A stretch of 60,000 bases of DNA from positions 17,951,303 to 18,011,302 of the forward strand of contig CM055098.1 of assembly GCA_029204225.1 (NCBI GenBank), in the 5' to 3' direction. The stretch's first letter is position 1. Each line of letters begins with the position of its first letter. Below, piece after piece: positions 41,374 to 52,599 of the stretch. The notes below the pieces were generated by a model, which saw only the letters and a list, made by a program, of their open reading frames with translations, had not been told where the DNA came from and did not search any database. The position numbers and the translations under genes were made by a program. Origin of the DNA: Diphasiastrum complanatum. Lineage: Eukaryota > Streptophyta > Lycopodiopsida > Lycopodiales > Lycopodiaceae.

Positions 41374-42890
41374 ATGGTTAAAGATGAGCTAGAGAAATAT
41401 TTGAAAGCTAGAATCATTTATCCTCGAGTGGGTATCTTTGATCAAGAGAAGATCATAAGAACTACATCCTCCTCAAGTTTAGGATCAAATCCTCAAGCTC
41501 TATATTCAAATAGAAATCAAAAGTTTAGATTCAAGAGATATACAAAGTCAGCATATCCTAACAAGAAGAGCAACATGCAATCTGGATCAAATTTTGGTTC
41601 TGGATCGAATTCAAGCTCTTCATCATTCCAACCAGTGCTGAAACTATTCTATAGATTCTGTAAGAGGACTGGCCATGATATAACGGACTATCGAACTTTG
41701 AAGTACAACAACGAGAAGAAGAGGCAGTTTCAACAACAAGCACATTCTGCTACAACTAGTCATTCGATCCAGCAACATGAGGAAAGATGAAACAGCCTTC
41801 ATGACCAAGGTTGGAGAACAAGAAAATATCGATTCCTAGTACTTGGACTTTGGAGCAACTCAACATATGACTCAACTCACCATCAAGACTAGTTCAAGGA
41901 TTATAAGTCATTCACCCACTCTTGAGTTGTGCAACTGGGAGACAACTCATCTCATTCCATCGAGGGTGAAAGGATAGTCAAAGTCAAATTTCAGAAAGGT
42001 GAGGTCAAGTTGTTGTCCAACATTCTCCATGTTCCAAATCTGACCAAAAATCTGCTCTCAGTTAGCAGAATCACTGATTCGGGTTGGAAGGTTGAATTCA
42101 ATGTAGAAGGTTGCATAATTCTTGACAAATCTCAGAAAGTCCTAGCTTTCAGGAGAAGAAGTAACTACCTTTACAAACTCAACCACTCCTATTCTTCTAA
42201 TAGTCAAGCTCTGCATACATCTGCTTTTCAATCGACTGATATGCTTTGGCATTTCAGACTAGGCCATCTTAACTTCAATAGTATTCGGTAAATGTCAACT
42301 CAAAATCTAGTGCAAGATCTTTCTTCTGTTAGCAAACCAACTTCTCCATGTGAAAGATGTTTTATCAGCAAGCATGCTAGAAGTCCTTTTATTTTTGATT
42401 CAGTTCATACTTCTAAAGGTTTGCTTGACCTTGTACATAGCGACATTTGTGGCCCAATGCAGACTAATCGACAAGGGGAGCTCTCTATTTTCTAACCTTC
42501 ATCATTGACTTCTCTCGAAGGACTAATACTTGTTTTCTAAAGAAAATCAGAAGCATTCAAGTTCTTCAAGCAATTCAAGGCATCTGCTGAAAATCAGACC
42601 TAGGAAAAAATCAAAGCTCTATGCATTGATGGAGGAGGGGAATTTATCTCCTCATAATTCAAGGAGTTTTGCAAGGCCAGTGAGATACATCAACAATACA
42701 TGACAAGCTACTCACCACAATCCAATGGTGTAGTTGAAAGGAAGAATCGGACACTCATCGAAAGTGCCAAGAGCATGCTGGCCCATGTCTCTCTTCCTAA
42801 GGGTAGAAGCTGTTTCTACAACTGCCTATCTACAAAATCGATCCATTACAAATGTCCTGAATGACAAAACACCTTATTTTTGTATTATCT
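41374..42890 (+). mobile_element. Copia gag end, protease and integrase fragment
   Basis: 41374-41790 encodes a Ser/Asn-rich gag tail with zinc-knuckle remnant FYRFCKRTGHDITDYR, the last Cys replaced by Tyr. A broken protease follows (SGATQHMT-like near 41850). Then the GAG-pre-integrase region has LLSNILHVPNLTKNLLSVSR and MLWHFRLGHLNFNSI. The integrase has CERCFISKHARSPF and DLVHSDICGPMQ, ending near FLQNRSITNVLNDKTPY at about 42880. RT and RNase H are absent. It is a different copy from the integrase at 40306. Confidence 0.87.
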
Positions 42891-44983
42891 TTTCTTGCAA
42901 CTTCACCTGCTTCCTTTCTGATTGACCAACCAATGTAGGTAGTAGTTGGTCTCCGCAAGACACTGTAATGATCTTTTAGCTGTCTTGGAAGACTACCAAG
43001 GTTTGAAAGAGAGATGAATCATGAGATGGTGGAATAACAGAAAGATGTAAGGTGAGGTAGTGGTGGTGGTGGTATTCTGATGATGGAAGTTGTGGTAGAT
43101 GGTGTGGATGATATAACAAACATGAAAGTAGATACAAATGTCGTGGTTCTTGACGAAAATTGACTCTTCCACTCCTATATATACTTGGAGTGGTGGTAGC
43201 TTACAAAAGGGCACTATGGGACTAACTTAACTTTGAATCACATTGGTATCATGGGACAAACTCCCAATAGGCCTTTGTGACTAACTTTTACATAACTTGA
43301 AATTACATATCTATGTGTAGTGCCCATGGCAATTTAAACTTAGAACTAAATAACTTAAGCCAGTACGGATCGTAAAAGCCTAAACTTGATGGGCAAGTTC
43401 TACGGTTTAATCCTATCTTGCTTGTATTTTTTAAGATGTTTCACGAGATGGCTAGAATATTCCTTGGAATATTAGCCTACATTATCTCCTTTATAAGAAC
43501 TTGCGGTCCCACGCCAAGTGCAATGTTTAAGATCTCGCTCCTTATGGTGCTGAAGGAGTAAAAATTCGATGCAGTTTGTAGATGTGGAACTTTTGTAAAG
43601 TGATGCTCCATAGGGGATGAAGCTTTGAAATATGAACATCTCCAGAAGATTTGATGTGGATCATATGGGAGTTGGCTCTTTGATGAGTTGTATTTCCACA
43701 TACCCACACTAATGATTCAATGGATGATGTACACGAGCTTAGTATTTTTTTTTAGACATAATGTGAATGCCACACAAGGGATTACTGAATGGCAATGCGA
43801 TGAAGATGGAGTGGACGTGATAGGGGTTGTTGTAATCTCGAAAGTGGTGAAGGTGGATATATGGAAGTGGATGGATGGATCAAAATTCCTTTGCTCATTA
43901 CTATCTTTTGAAAGCACTTATGTCAGCAAAGGTTTTCCATTTGACGTTTCTTGCAGCTGTTTGAATTCTTCACGGAGTTCGAGAGCTCTTCAAGTGGTTG
44001 CAAATGTATAGAGGCATGTATGGCCTCTTTTTTTTTCTTTCTTTTTCTTCTCATCAACAAGCTGTTAACTTGTTGATTTTTCTGGGATTTAAGACATGGC
44101 TCATAATCATTGTTGAGAACCTCTATCATCCTTGAGTTTGTTGCTTCAAGCGTTGAACTATATCAATGGTATGTTGCAGATGTCGTAGATTGGTCTGCTT
44201 CACGAAGTATTGTAGTTGATAAACTAGAGCAAGTGTAGATTGATCCATCAGGGAGGAATGAGGACTTGAGACAAGGATGGAGGAAGTGAGATGAAGCTCC
44301 ATGATGTATTATGTGGTGAAACATGAGGGAAAGAATGGATGGAAAAAAATAATGAGATGAGTCTGGTGTGGATTTCCATATCTGTCCATAATCAAAAATG
44401 TTTTTATCAAGATGAGGTCTAACCTTGGCCTAATTTCAAAGTCTATGTTGGATAGGAACATATATTTAAGGAGGAGTGAAAATGATATCTTCCTATCTCG
44501 AGTTTTGGGGCCATGCCTATCTTATTTCCATTGTATAATTTATTGTACATAAAAGTATGTGAATTGAGCACATAACCTTCTAGAATAGGTCGAGTTTGAG
44601 TTAGGTAGGTTCAATCTTGATGTCATGCAAAAGTTTAGATTACATGCAAAGTCATTCATAGGGCATGCAAGCAACATGCAATCAGTTTATGCAACATGCA
44701 AAGTAGTTTTCATGATCTACACATGTCTAGGTAATTTTGAGAGTTGACATGCAGTACATGCAATATCCATGCATGCAGTTTTACATGTGAATCCTTGGTA
44801 GTTGAGTTAACTAAGTAAAGTGGACTTTCCATGCAACTCCATTGTAGGAATTCGAGCCTCTTTGATGTAGGGAAATTTTTTGGCATGTTTTGCTATATTG
44901 AGAATATTGAGATTTTGGTGTTTTGAGCTCATTCTCTCTCTACTCGAGTTTTATGACTTGTTTTGTCCATCAAAGGTAAGCTC
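42891..44983. other. Unidentified, including a CATGCAA-rich stretch
   Basis: No transposon protein, LTR with primer site or RNA gene was recognised. At about 44620-44785 the octamer-like ACATGCAA/CATGCAG motif recurs roughly ten times with irregular spacing. Open frames at 42993, 43477 and 43688 look non-coding. Confidence 0.45.
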
Positions 44984-45967
44984 CTGGCGCGCATGAAATC
45001 ATGAGAGATATTGAAGACGATGATTTTGGTCTTCGAGAGATTCACCCCTAAACCCCACCGGGTACAAAAGGTGTGTAAGCAATCCAACTATCTCTGTGAT
45101 ATCTCTCTACTATGAGAGACTAGTTCCACATCATTTGCATAGAGAAGGATAGCGATCATAATGTCACCAAGCCTACAATCATCTCCACCACACTGAGAGA
45201 TGACTAGTCATCAATCTATAGTCCAAAAAGAATGAGTGAGAGAGAGCCCCTGCTTAACCCTAATAGTACTCCAGATCTGTTCAAAAATGCTGCTACTATG
45301 ACAAAAATAACCCAAAAATCTCTCATAGAGAGCCATGACAGCTACAATAATATCCGTCAAGAAGCCCAGGTCGCAAAGTCTCTGGATAAGTAGAGAGTGT
45401 GGGACAGAATCAAAGGCTTTTATGAAGTCCACAAAACAATAGTAAACCTTTTCCATCTTGTGCCTAGCTTCTCTCAATGAGAGCTATATGATCAATAGGA
45501 AAGTAATGAGTGCGAGACTCTGCTTGGCCCAATGCGTGCAATCTCCTAGACTCTACACATGAACTAACTGCAGATTGAAGGATGGTCCCATATAACTTCG
45601 AGAGAACATTCCCAATCATGTAATTACCAGGTAGCACGGGGTCATCATTTTTATGGAGGATGTATGATGTTAGTGCACCAAGAGGATGGAAAGCCTTCAA
45701 CAACAACATGGTTCAGGAGAGTAGATAGTGTACTATGAAATGCACAAATCTCAGGCCGTCCATCAAAAGGGTACCCTGTTGCAAGCACTCATAAAAATCC
45801 TTGTACAGTTTGGGAAAAACTTCCTTGTGCTCAATAACAAATCTCTCTATGCCAAACCGAAAATCGAAACAGGACAAAAAATGGTCTTGTCTGTCGCTAA
45901 CTTCAGCATCAACAAGGAAAGAACTAAGAGCTGTATCATAGATCGAACTAGCAGAAGAGGCGGCCAT
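44984..45967 (-). mobile_element. LINE reverse-transcriptase fragment
   Basis: Minus-strand reading: [80 protein letters not shown] and QIWSTIRVKQGLSLT. Below 45200 it reads AILLYANDVELVSHS and GLGVNLSKTKIIVFN. The catalytic YADD is YAND. Frameshifts separate the blocks. Its 5' boundary is a few bases from the region before the second H3-like gene. Confidence 0.85.
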
Positions 45968-46230
45968 ATCGATATGAGGCGCCGGTTAGGACGGGGACAT
46001 AAACGGTGTAAACCTGGGTGCGTGATGGTGATATGCATTGTACACGATTTTGGATATCGGAACTATGCGCCAGGGGAGCAGTGCGACTATGGAACCATCA
46101 GTTGGGCGCGTGGTAGCGATATTGTATGTACTGATTTTGGAGCAGGTCGGTCTCTTGGACTCAATATGCGAAACTGATTCCAAAAAACGACACTTATATA
46201 TATAGTCTAATACAGAGCATCTGAACCGTA

Positions 46231-46519
46231 CACGTGTTTCGGTAACATGCGGTAAAAATTGTCACACGTGTGGAAATCATTAGCATGACACGTGTACAAA
46301 TCGGATCCTGACATGTGTTCTCGCATGTGCATGCCAATTGTACGATCGTACGAGCCAGTCGTCCCGTTACACGTGTGTGGCCCATATCAGGACACGTGTC
46401 CTCGCACGTGCATGCCAGCCGTATGATCGATGAGACCGTTGATGTCCTTACATGTGGCAGGTCCATGTGATGACGCGTGTGGCCACACGTGCGGGGGTGC
46501 AGGTGTCACATCACACGTG
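46231..46519. promoter_or_regulatory. Cluster of eight CACGTG (G-box) sites upstream of H3-C48 copy 2
   Basis: CACGTG occurs at 46231, 46265, 46289, 46370, 46393, 46405, 46486 and 46514, most within ACACGTGT. A ninth is at 46653. G-boxes bind bZIP and bHLH factors in plants. The density in 289 bases is far above chance and the cluster ends just before a TATA box. Confidence 0.65.
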
Positions 46520-46544
46520 TGAGAATGATGGGACATTTTGCAAG

Positions 46545-46552
46545 TATAAAAG
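46545..46552 (+). promoter_or_regulatory. Candidate TATA box of H3-C48 copy 2
   Basis: TATAAAAG, 257 bases before ATG 46802. It follows the G-box cluster and precedes a leader with several TATCGCC/GCGATA motifs also seen before copy 1. Confidence 0.55.
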
Positions 46553-46801
46553 AATGCTTTAGGCTCATATTTCCGTTTCGGATTTCTTGCTTCTCTAGAG
46601 CTCCTCAGGATTTTGCGTTCACTTGCCAACCTCGCTATCCGCATATCGCCACCACGTGCCCAGAGAGTTTGATACCAGCAAAGCTTTTCCCTCCGCGCAT
46701 GATAGCGATACGCCATCTCACATATCGCCATCACACGCCTCCCCTGTCTGATATGCTCTGTTCTCTCTGATTGGCGCGCCATAACGATACCTTAGGTTGA
46801 A

Positions 46802-47892
46802 ATGGCCCGTATCAAGCAAACAACACGTCTTACCACATTTGCCCCGCCTCCTCGTCCTCTTGTACAAAGGGCAGTGGGCACTGGTAGGAGAGTAGGGTCG
46901 GCCTAGTAGTTAAGGGATATCAGAAGACTACAAAGGACAACAAATATTCTGGTTCTCTGCGTTCCGTTCTACAGGTCTGTGAGATTAGTGACAAGGTCAC
47001 TCTCACCTGATGTTCGCTGGAACATAACAGCCCTGGAAGCCCTCCATACTGCCTATGAGGACTTTCAAGTTAAATTTTTTGAGGACTCTACGCTTTGCAC
47101 AGTGCACACCAAGAGAGTTACCCTCATGCCTCAAGACATGCATCTTGTCATGACGCTGAGGAGTATAAACGATCAGGTCTTTAAGAGTGGCTTCACCTCT
47201 AGGCCACCACCTACAGAGAGAGGGCATGTTCCTCAACGAAGAAGGAGAAAGTAGACCAAGCCCACCAGGCCTGCCAGGCAAAGGGTTGTAGTCAGCAAAT
47301 CACCATCCACCTCTCATATCTCTCGTCCTTTGGTTGGACCATCACACCAATCTGCAATGCGTTCTTCTCCTCCCACCACCCCTAACCATTCAAGTATTTC
47401 CTCTTTCATTCCCTCCATTCCATCCCACAATAACGAGGATATGACCTCTACTGTAGATAAAATAATATCGGATCTAGATATAACTTTAATAGTGATTTTT
47501 ATAAGGATCTTTGTATAAGATTTCTTGTTGATCCGAAAGATTCATTTTTGGATTTTGAGAGGTATATAGTTTTTGATGAGTATGTTGCCAAAGAGATTGA
47601 TAAGCTAGGAGGTCAATTTTCTTTTTGTCTAAGTTCAATTTATTATGTAAATCACATAAATAAAGACTTTTGTGATGCCTTGAAGGAGAAGACAACAGAT
47701 ATATAAGATCCAGTTGTGGAGGCTGGTTTGATGTATTTTGTAAATAGATGTAAATGCGATGATACTAAGGACATTGGAGTTGTGCTGTCCTTTTTTGCAC
47801 ACAACCTTCAAAGTCCAACTAAGGCGGTGTAGTATCTTCTCCATACAACCTCAAAGACCAAAGTCTTTATTATTCCATACTGCCAAAAGTAA
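46802..47892 (+). pseudogene. Histone H3-like fold plus linker and start of C48-like region, copy 2, broken
   Basis: From ATG 46802: MARIKQTTRLTTFAPPPRPL, then TAG TAG at 46904-46909. A complete histone fold with no shift follows: LRDIRRLQRTTNILVLCVPF, VTRSLSPDVRWNITALEALH, DFQVKFFEDSTLCTVHTKRV and TLMPQDMHLVM. A third TAG is at 47252. The frame stays open through a basic Ser/Pro linker. After a shift near 47490 it reads LVDPKDSFLDFERYIVFDEY, AKEIDKLGGQF and, past a TAA and a TAG, TKVFIIPYCQK ending at a donor AAAA|GTAAGT (about 47891). The later C48 exons seen in copy 1 were not found. Order and several motifs match copy 1, although the proteins differ widely. Confidence 0.78.
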
Positions 47893-48512
47893 GTGATTAC
47901 ATAGAATATATTCAAGTCACATATTTTTAATAAGTTTTGTAATCCGCCCTTTCCAATAAGATCTCTATGTATACTTGGCCTTTTTCTTTTGGCAAAAAGC
48001 CCCTCTCGCCGATGGATGCATCAGTACCCAAGAAGCCTTATGATATCCACGAGCAATCCATGTGCCATCGTCTTCCCTCTCATTATAAAAAATTGCAAAG
48101 CATATCAAGGATCTCGGTCTTCTTCCCATCGCCATAGCTTGAAGAGTTCACGTTTGAACTTGTCAATATGAGAGCCCAGAGTATAATAGGCACCAAACCT
48201 ATTTGTGAGTCCCAAGATAATTTTAACTTGAGGTTAACCCAAGCAGTTTAATCAACCAGTTGTCGCGCACGCCAGCCAATAGTATGCTTCCAATCTACTG
48301 GACCGAAAATTCAAATTTGCCCAAACATGAATTGTGTTTTCCAGGTTAGGCGAGTTATGTTACATAGAACCACTATGTCAAGAACCAATTGGGCCACATG
48401 GACATAAACAGCGAGGAAAAAAACAACTCGTAACAAACGACCCTTCTAAGTGAGGAAAAAAAAAACTCGTAACAAACTCCTGTAATGTCACTCCTCAAAC
48501 ACTTGATCTTTG
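47893..48512. other. Unidentified
   Basis: The sequence after the donor does not show the HHWS or QVDSFSCG exons of copy 1. No other feature was recognised. Confidence 0.45.
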
Positions 48513-49137
48513 TTAAAAGTTGATTCTCTCTTGCATTCTTGAACTCACAAAGACATCATACACTTCATCTTTGATCTTTAGTAGATAGATCCAACAAAAT
48601 CTACTAAAATCATCAATGAAAGTTACATACATGTTACCTCCACTATTGCTAACTGTAGTACTTCCATGAATATCCGAATGTACAACTTGAAAAGGCTTTG
48701 TAGATCTAGTATAAGGTAGTCTATGTGGCTTTGACAAAGCACAAGACTCACAAACATGATTAAAAAATATTTGGACTCTCTTCATTCTTTTGCAAACTTT
48801 AAAAGATTTTTTTTTTCTTAAAGTAACACTCTAGAAATAGACTTGGATTCACAAAACTTATTTAATGAATCCGAGCATCCTTTGATGAAGTACTCTTACT
48901 AACTTCCTTGAGAAACTCATTGGTAACATTCATCTTTATCATGTGTAGAGCTCTTTTAGCTCTCTTGTCATGCCTCAATTGTTCTTGGTGTGTTGCTGGC
49001 GTCTCCTCCAAACCTACAATAATATCAAAAACACCATTGATGTCAAGAAGTGATTCCATCGTCACTTTCCACAATGAATAGTTGCTTAAGGTAGGCCTAT
49101 CATTGTCTTCCAACATGTATGCACTTGATGTAGCCAT
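48513..49137 (-). pseudogene. Copia gag and integrase, joined by internal deletion
   Basis: Gag from ATG 49137: MATSSAYMLEDNDRPTLSNY, SLWKVTMESLLDINGVFDII and RAKRALHMIKMNVTNEFLKE. After a stop-ridden junction, integrase begins at 48785: CESCALSKPHRLPYTRST, FQVVHSDIHGSTTVSNSGG and YVTFIDDFSRFCWIYLLKIK, with the first catalytic Asp in HSDI. The zinc knuckle and protease between them are deleted, and everything after the integrase core is lost at 48513. Confidence 0.85.
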
Positions 49138-49722
49138 GTTGGAATGACCTGGTCCTTCTCTTTCAACCTGTTCCAATGCACAAAGCACTCTTTTGAAATA
49201 CAACAAATGTTTCCAAAAAGAAATCACAAAGATATGGAGCCTCTCAATTCTCTTCAAGCACTTATATATAACAAATCAACACATAGAATGTAAAAGTTTT
49301 GATCAAACTATGATCTACCCTCAATCTTATGACTCTTGCCACTTCCTAAGATTGAAACACACTCTAATGAAGTTTAGTAACCTCACAACATAAAGATCCA
49401 ATCAAAATTGGGGTTTTGACAAAATCACAAAAATTGAATATTTCAAATTCTACATGCAATTGCCAGTAACATGATATAGAATCTTGTAGCCTCAAGTGAG
49501 ACCTTCCTAATGCATCAGAAATCGGCTATTTTCAATAAGTATGGTGTGAAATTGGAATATCCTCAAGTTCATTGACTTGAATTGAGTTTTGACACAAAAG
49601 ATCCAATCTACATATGCGAGAAACTCGATTTTGAGTAGAAGTCAATCTAGCATGTTCTAACATTGATATCTCCTCCAAATCCTTGATAGATGTGCTTGAT
49701 CCTTTCAAAACTTGCAACACAA

Positions 49723-49734
49723 GCTCTGATACCA
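49723..49734 (-). other. Primer-binding site
   Basis: TGGTATCAGAGC read on the minus strand, directly after the LTR end TTCACA. Confidence 0.85.
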
Positions 49735-50055
49735 TGTGAAGAAATTCAGATCAATCAAGATCCAATTCCATAACATGATCTTTGGTTAGAAATAGATCAA
49801 CTCTACCAATGTTGCCAATGTAGAAAAATCACCATCTACTTAATGAAAGAGATGCAAACTCAATAAGAAACTAATCAAACATCAAACATATAATATGATG
49901 AAGTTGTTGTCCGTACAAAAACAATAAGCTACTGTATTTCATACGTGTGGATCTGAAAATAGCATATATGGACATTCTACACACAAGATTGCAAGATATC
50001 ACAAATATAGTGCACCAATGGATAGACGAACCCAAGAGAACTCATGTATAAGCAT

Positions 50056-50131
<76 letters not shown>

Positions 50132-50432
50132 TCTCTTCCCACGAGTGTACAACTATATTTAGCATATCCATGACTCATTAATGAGTTTGGTTTCTCTCCA
50201 TAACAAAAACCCTAGCATTAATGTGGACTAGATTCAATGTCTCCACCATTTAAATTTGAATCTACTAACACTCGTGTACTACACTTTCCCACACTTTCAA
50301 AAAGTGTTTATTCAAATGCTTTTAGACTAATACAACTTTGAAAAGTCAAACTCTAAGTTTAATATGAAAATTGGCCTCAATTGCCAAATATACAAATATG
50401 ACCAAAATAGCAAAACTAGTTGAAATTTCTCA
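49735..50432 (-). mobile_element. 5' LTR (about 698 bp) of the copia element
   Basis: On the minus strand it begins TGAGAAATTTC and ends CTTCACA, followed by the primer site. It matches the LTR at 23153-23782 with an extra (GA)n expansion. The inverted end pair TGTGAA/TTCACA is seen when the two copies are combined. Confidence 0.78.
50058..50129. repeat. (GA)n microsatellite inside the LTR
   Basis: A pure GA run of about 72 bases. The homologous LTR at 23.4 kb has only a short CT-rich stretch at this point, so it expanded after the copies separated or contracted in the other. Confidence 0.95.
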
Positions 50433-51927
50433 TAGTGGTCCGGACATTAAAACCCCCAGTAAAAAAAATATGCCCCCGTTCCATAAATCTGATGATATCC
50501 ATTGAGAGGCCCAGATAAGGTGAGGCAACACCCTCAACAAAAGAAGAGGACTCTGCAGAAAAATAGTAGACAACAATGAAAATGTCCTTGTCCAAACCAA
50601 TCTCTCGTCATGTAATATGGGTCCAGATATATCGTGCATGCTCATTGTGCCTAATGAACTCAATCACCTAATGAAGGGACTCTCTATAGAGACAAGCCAC
50701 CCCTCCAAAACCACAACCACTAGCTGATCTAGTCTCAGGTCTGTATGCTGAATCCATCTGTATCCTAGGAAAGTGGGTAGTCCAGACTCCTATGACTCTC
50801 GTGAGTCTCCATGAAAACAATCAGTCTCGTCCAGTAATAAAGTCAATCAGATCACCTACTATAGAGGATGACTGAATGTCCTCCCAGTTCCATACCCCAA
50901 TATGAAAACGATATGGATGGGGCCCCATGATGCTCCCAATCCCGAGGCCCCAATTTCCTACTAGGGGTGTCAACAACAAATTGTATCTGACCATCATGAT
51001 AGATGACCCGTCTACCAGTCTCTCGAGCATCCTAGATGGCTTTACGCCTCTCCTCAACCTGAATATAAGTGAGATCATCATCCATATATATGGTGGTGCT
51101 GCGTAGTCTGTGTCTACATCATAAAGTCTCTCTACGACTGGCTAAGGATGTGAAGCGAATGATCAATGTAGCATCTCTGGTGGTCCTCCAGGTTGTGTCT
51201 AACCCATCTGTCACATGCCCTAAGGTAGTCTCGAGAAACCTCGTAGTCTCAACAATGGCATCCTATGATGTTGTGGGCCTTTTGTTCCCTTGATCGCTCT
51301 TTCAAAATGGTGGCTGAGATGATTGAAAAAATGAGGATGCTAGGCTTGGTGCCTTTCTTCAATACTTCTGCCCATAAAAGGCTGAGATGACTGAAAAAAT
51401 GAGTATGCTCAATCTGATTTTCTAGCTCATGTATCATGGTGGTAGTCGATTCCGAGGTTGCAACCTGCTTAGTACTGAGCATTTGTTCCAATGAGGTAAC
51501 TTTGGACTGCAACAAGTTCTTTTCTTTGAGTAGAGAGACCACTACTACTTTCAACTGTGAAAGTTCTTGTTTCAAAAGTTGGAAATATGCTTTCATTTGG
51601 TCAACTTCCCAAGAGGAGAAAAGCTCGGTTAATTTGGAGGGAGTGTATGGGATGAGTGTTGGAGACATAGGAGCTGTAGTTTATTGGGAGATAGGAATAG
51701 GAAGCCAGTAGGAATGGCCAGATCAATCTAATTGGGGTTCAACGAAGAAGAAGCAGAAGAAGAGGAGGTGGAAGAAGATGAGGAGGATGAGAGAGAAGGG
51801 ACAGCGTTGCCACGTGAGCAGACATTGAGGTGGCAACGGGGGAGGGAGCGATGGGAGTTGAGGTGGCAGGCGGGGTGGTAGGAGGAGGAGAGCGAGGGGG
51901 GGTGGGCGGCTTCCGACGGGGAGGCAT
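50433..51927 (-). mobile_element. LINE degenerate copy B: ORF1 and endonuclease region
   Basis: From ATG 51927 (MPPRRKPPTPPRSPPP) a Pro-rich ORF1 leads to a coiled coil ([30 protein letters not shown]) and then the start of an endonuclease domain ([43 protein letters not shown]). It parallels LINE copy A at 5290-6300. The endonuclease C-terminus and RT are missing; the fragment meets the copia LTR at about 50433. Confidence 0.78.
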
Positions 51928-51935
51928 GGAGAGAG

Positions 51936-51939
<4 letters not shown>

Positions 51940-52011
<72 letters not shown>
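51940..52011. repeat. (GA)n microsatellite at the 5' end of LINE copy B
   Basis: A pure run of about 72 bases starting 13 bases upstream of the ORF1 ATG; it is (CT)n on the element's sense strand. Confidence 0.95.
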
Positions 52012-52017
<6 letters not shown>

Positions 52018-52094
52018 ATCGATTCATGCTTTCTCATTGGGCCATGTGTGTTCTAAAATTCTAATGACCTACAATTGACGGTTTCTCGAGGTCA

Positions 52095-52414
52095 TACTCC
52101 CACGTGCTCAGGTTTGCTTTGTATTTTGAAAGCACCTGCATGAGCAGAATATCCATCCACCTTTCTCTCTCCTCCGAAATCTATCATTATTTCTCTACAA
52201 TGTGCATTCTCTCGATACTGAATGCATGTTCTCTATCATCTCTCTTTGGAATATGTGTTCTCCCTCCAACTTCTCACCTTGCATTACGCCATGGAAGGCC
52301 CATGGACCTTGGGCCTTCCTTGTAGGCTCTTCAAGGAAGGTCAAGGTCCTCCATCATACAAAACTTGTCTGAGGATCGACATTCCAAAAAGTTCAAGAAC
52401 ATTGGAGAAGAGCG

Positions 52415-52484
<70 letters not shown>

Positions 52485-52580
52485 TGTGTGTGTGTTAGGG
52501 CCCATTTTGACGGGGGGTTGGTCCAACCAAAACGTCCTAAAAGGGTCAAGGGGCCCCACCTCTAATGGCGGTTCGGCCCT
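52095..52580 (-). repeat. Foldback-containing repeat unit, copy 3, degenerate and inverted
   Basis: 52095-52270 matches the reverse complement of the terminal half of the units at 13975 and 14705 (GCTCAGGTTTGCTTTGTATT, then TATCCATCC, then CATTCTCTC arrays). It continues into TTGCATTACGCCATGGAAGG and GGGCCTTCC foldback-like sequence. Confidence 0.65.
52419..52495. repeat. (GA)n(GT)n microsatellite
   Basis: GA run 52419-52482 followed by a GT run to 52495. Confidence 0.95.
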
Positions 52581-52599
52581 ACGTAAGCAATAGAGGATT

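Noticed and set aside
39356-42890. The copia pieces at 39.6, 40.3 and 41.4 kb as one intact element
   Set aside because: Integrase occurs twice (40306 and 42300) and gag follows integrase, so at least two elements are involved.
46387-46782. Minus-strand open frame before the second H3-like gene, possibly a divergent partner
   Set aside because: It covers the G-box cluster and leader and has no similarity to the transposase-like gene or to any family I know.
46802-47254. Copy 2 as an ordinary histone H3 gene
   Set aside because: The tail lacks the ARKS sites, the core differs at many positions from H3.1/H3.3, the frame runs on past the usual H3 end, and TAG codons interrupt it.
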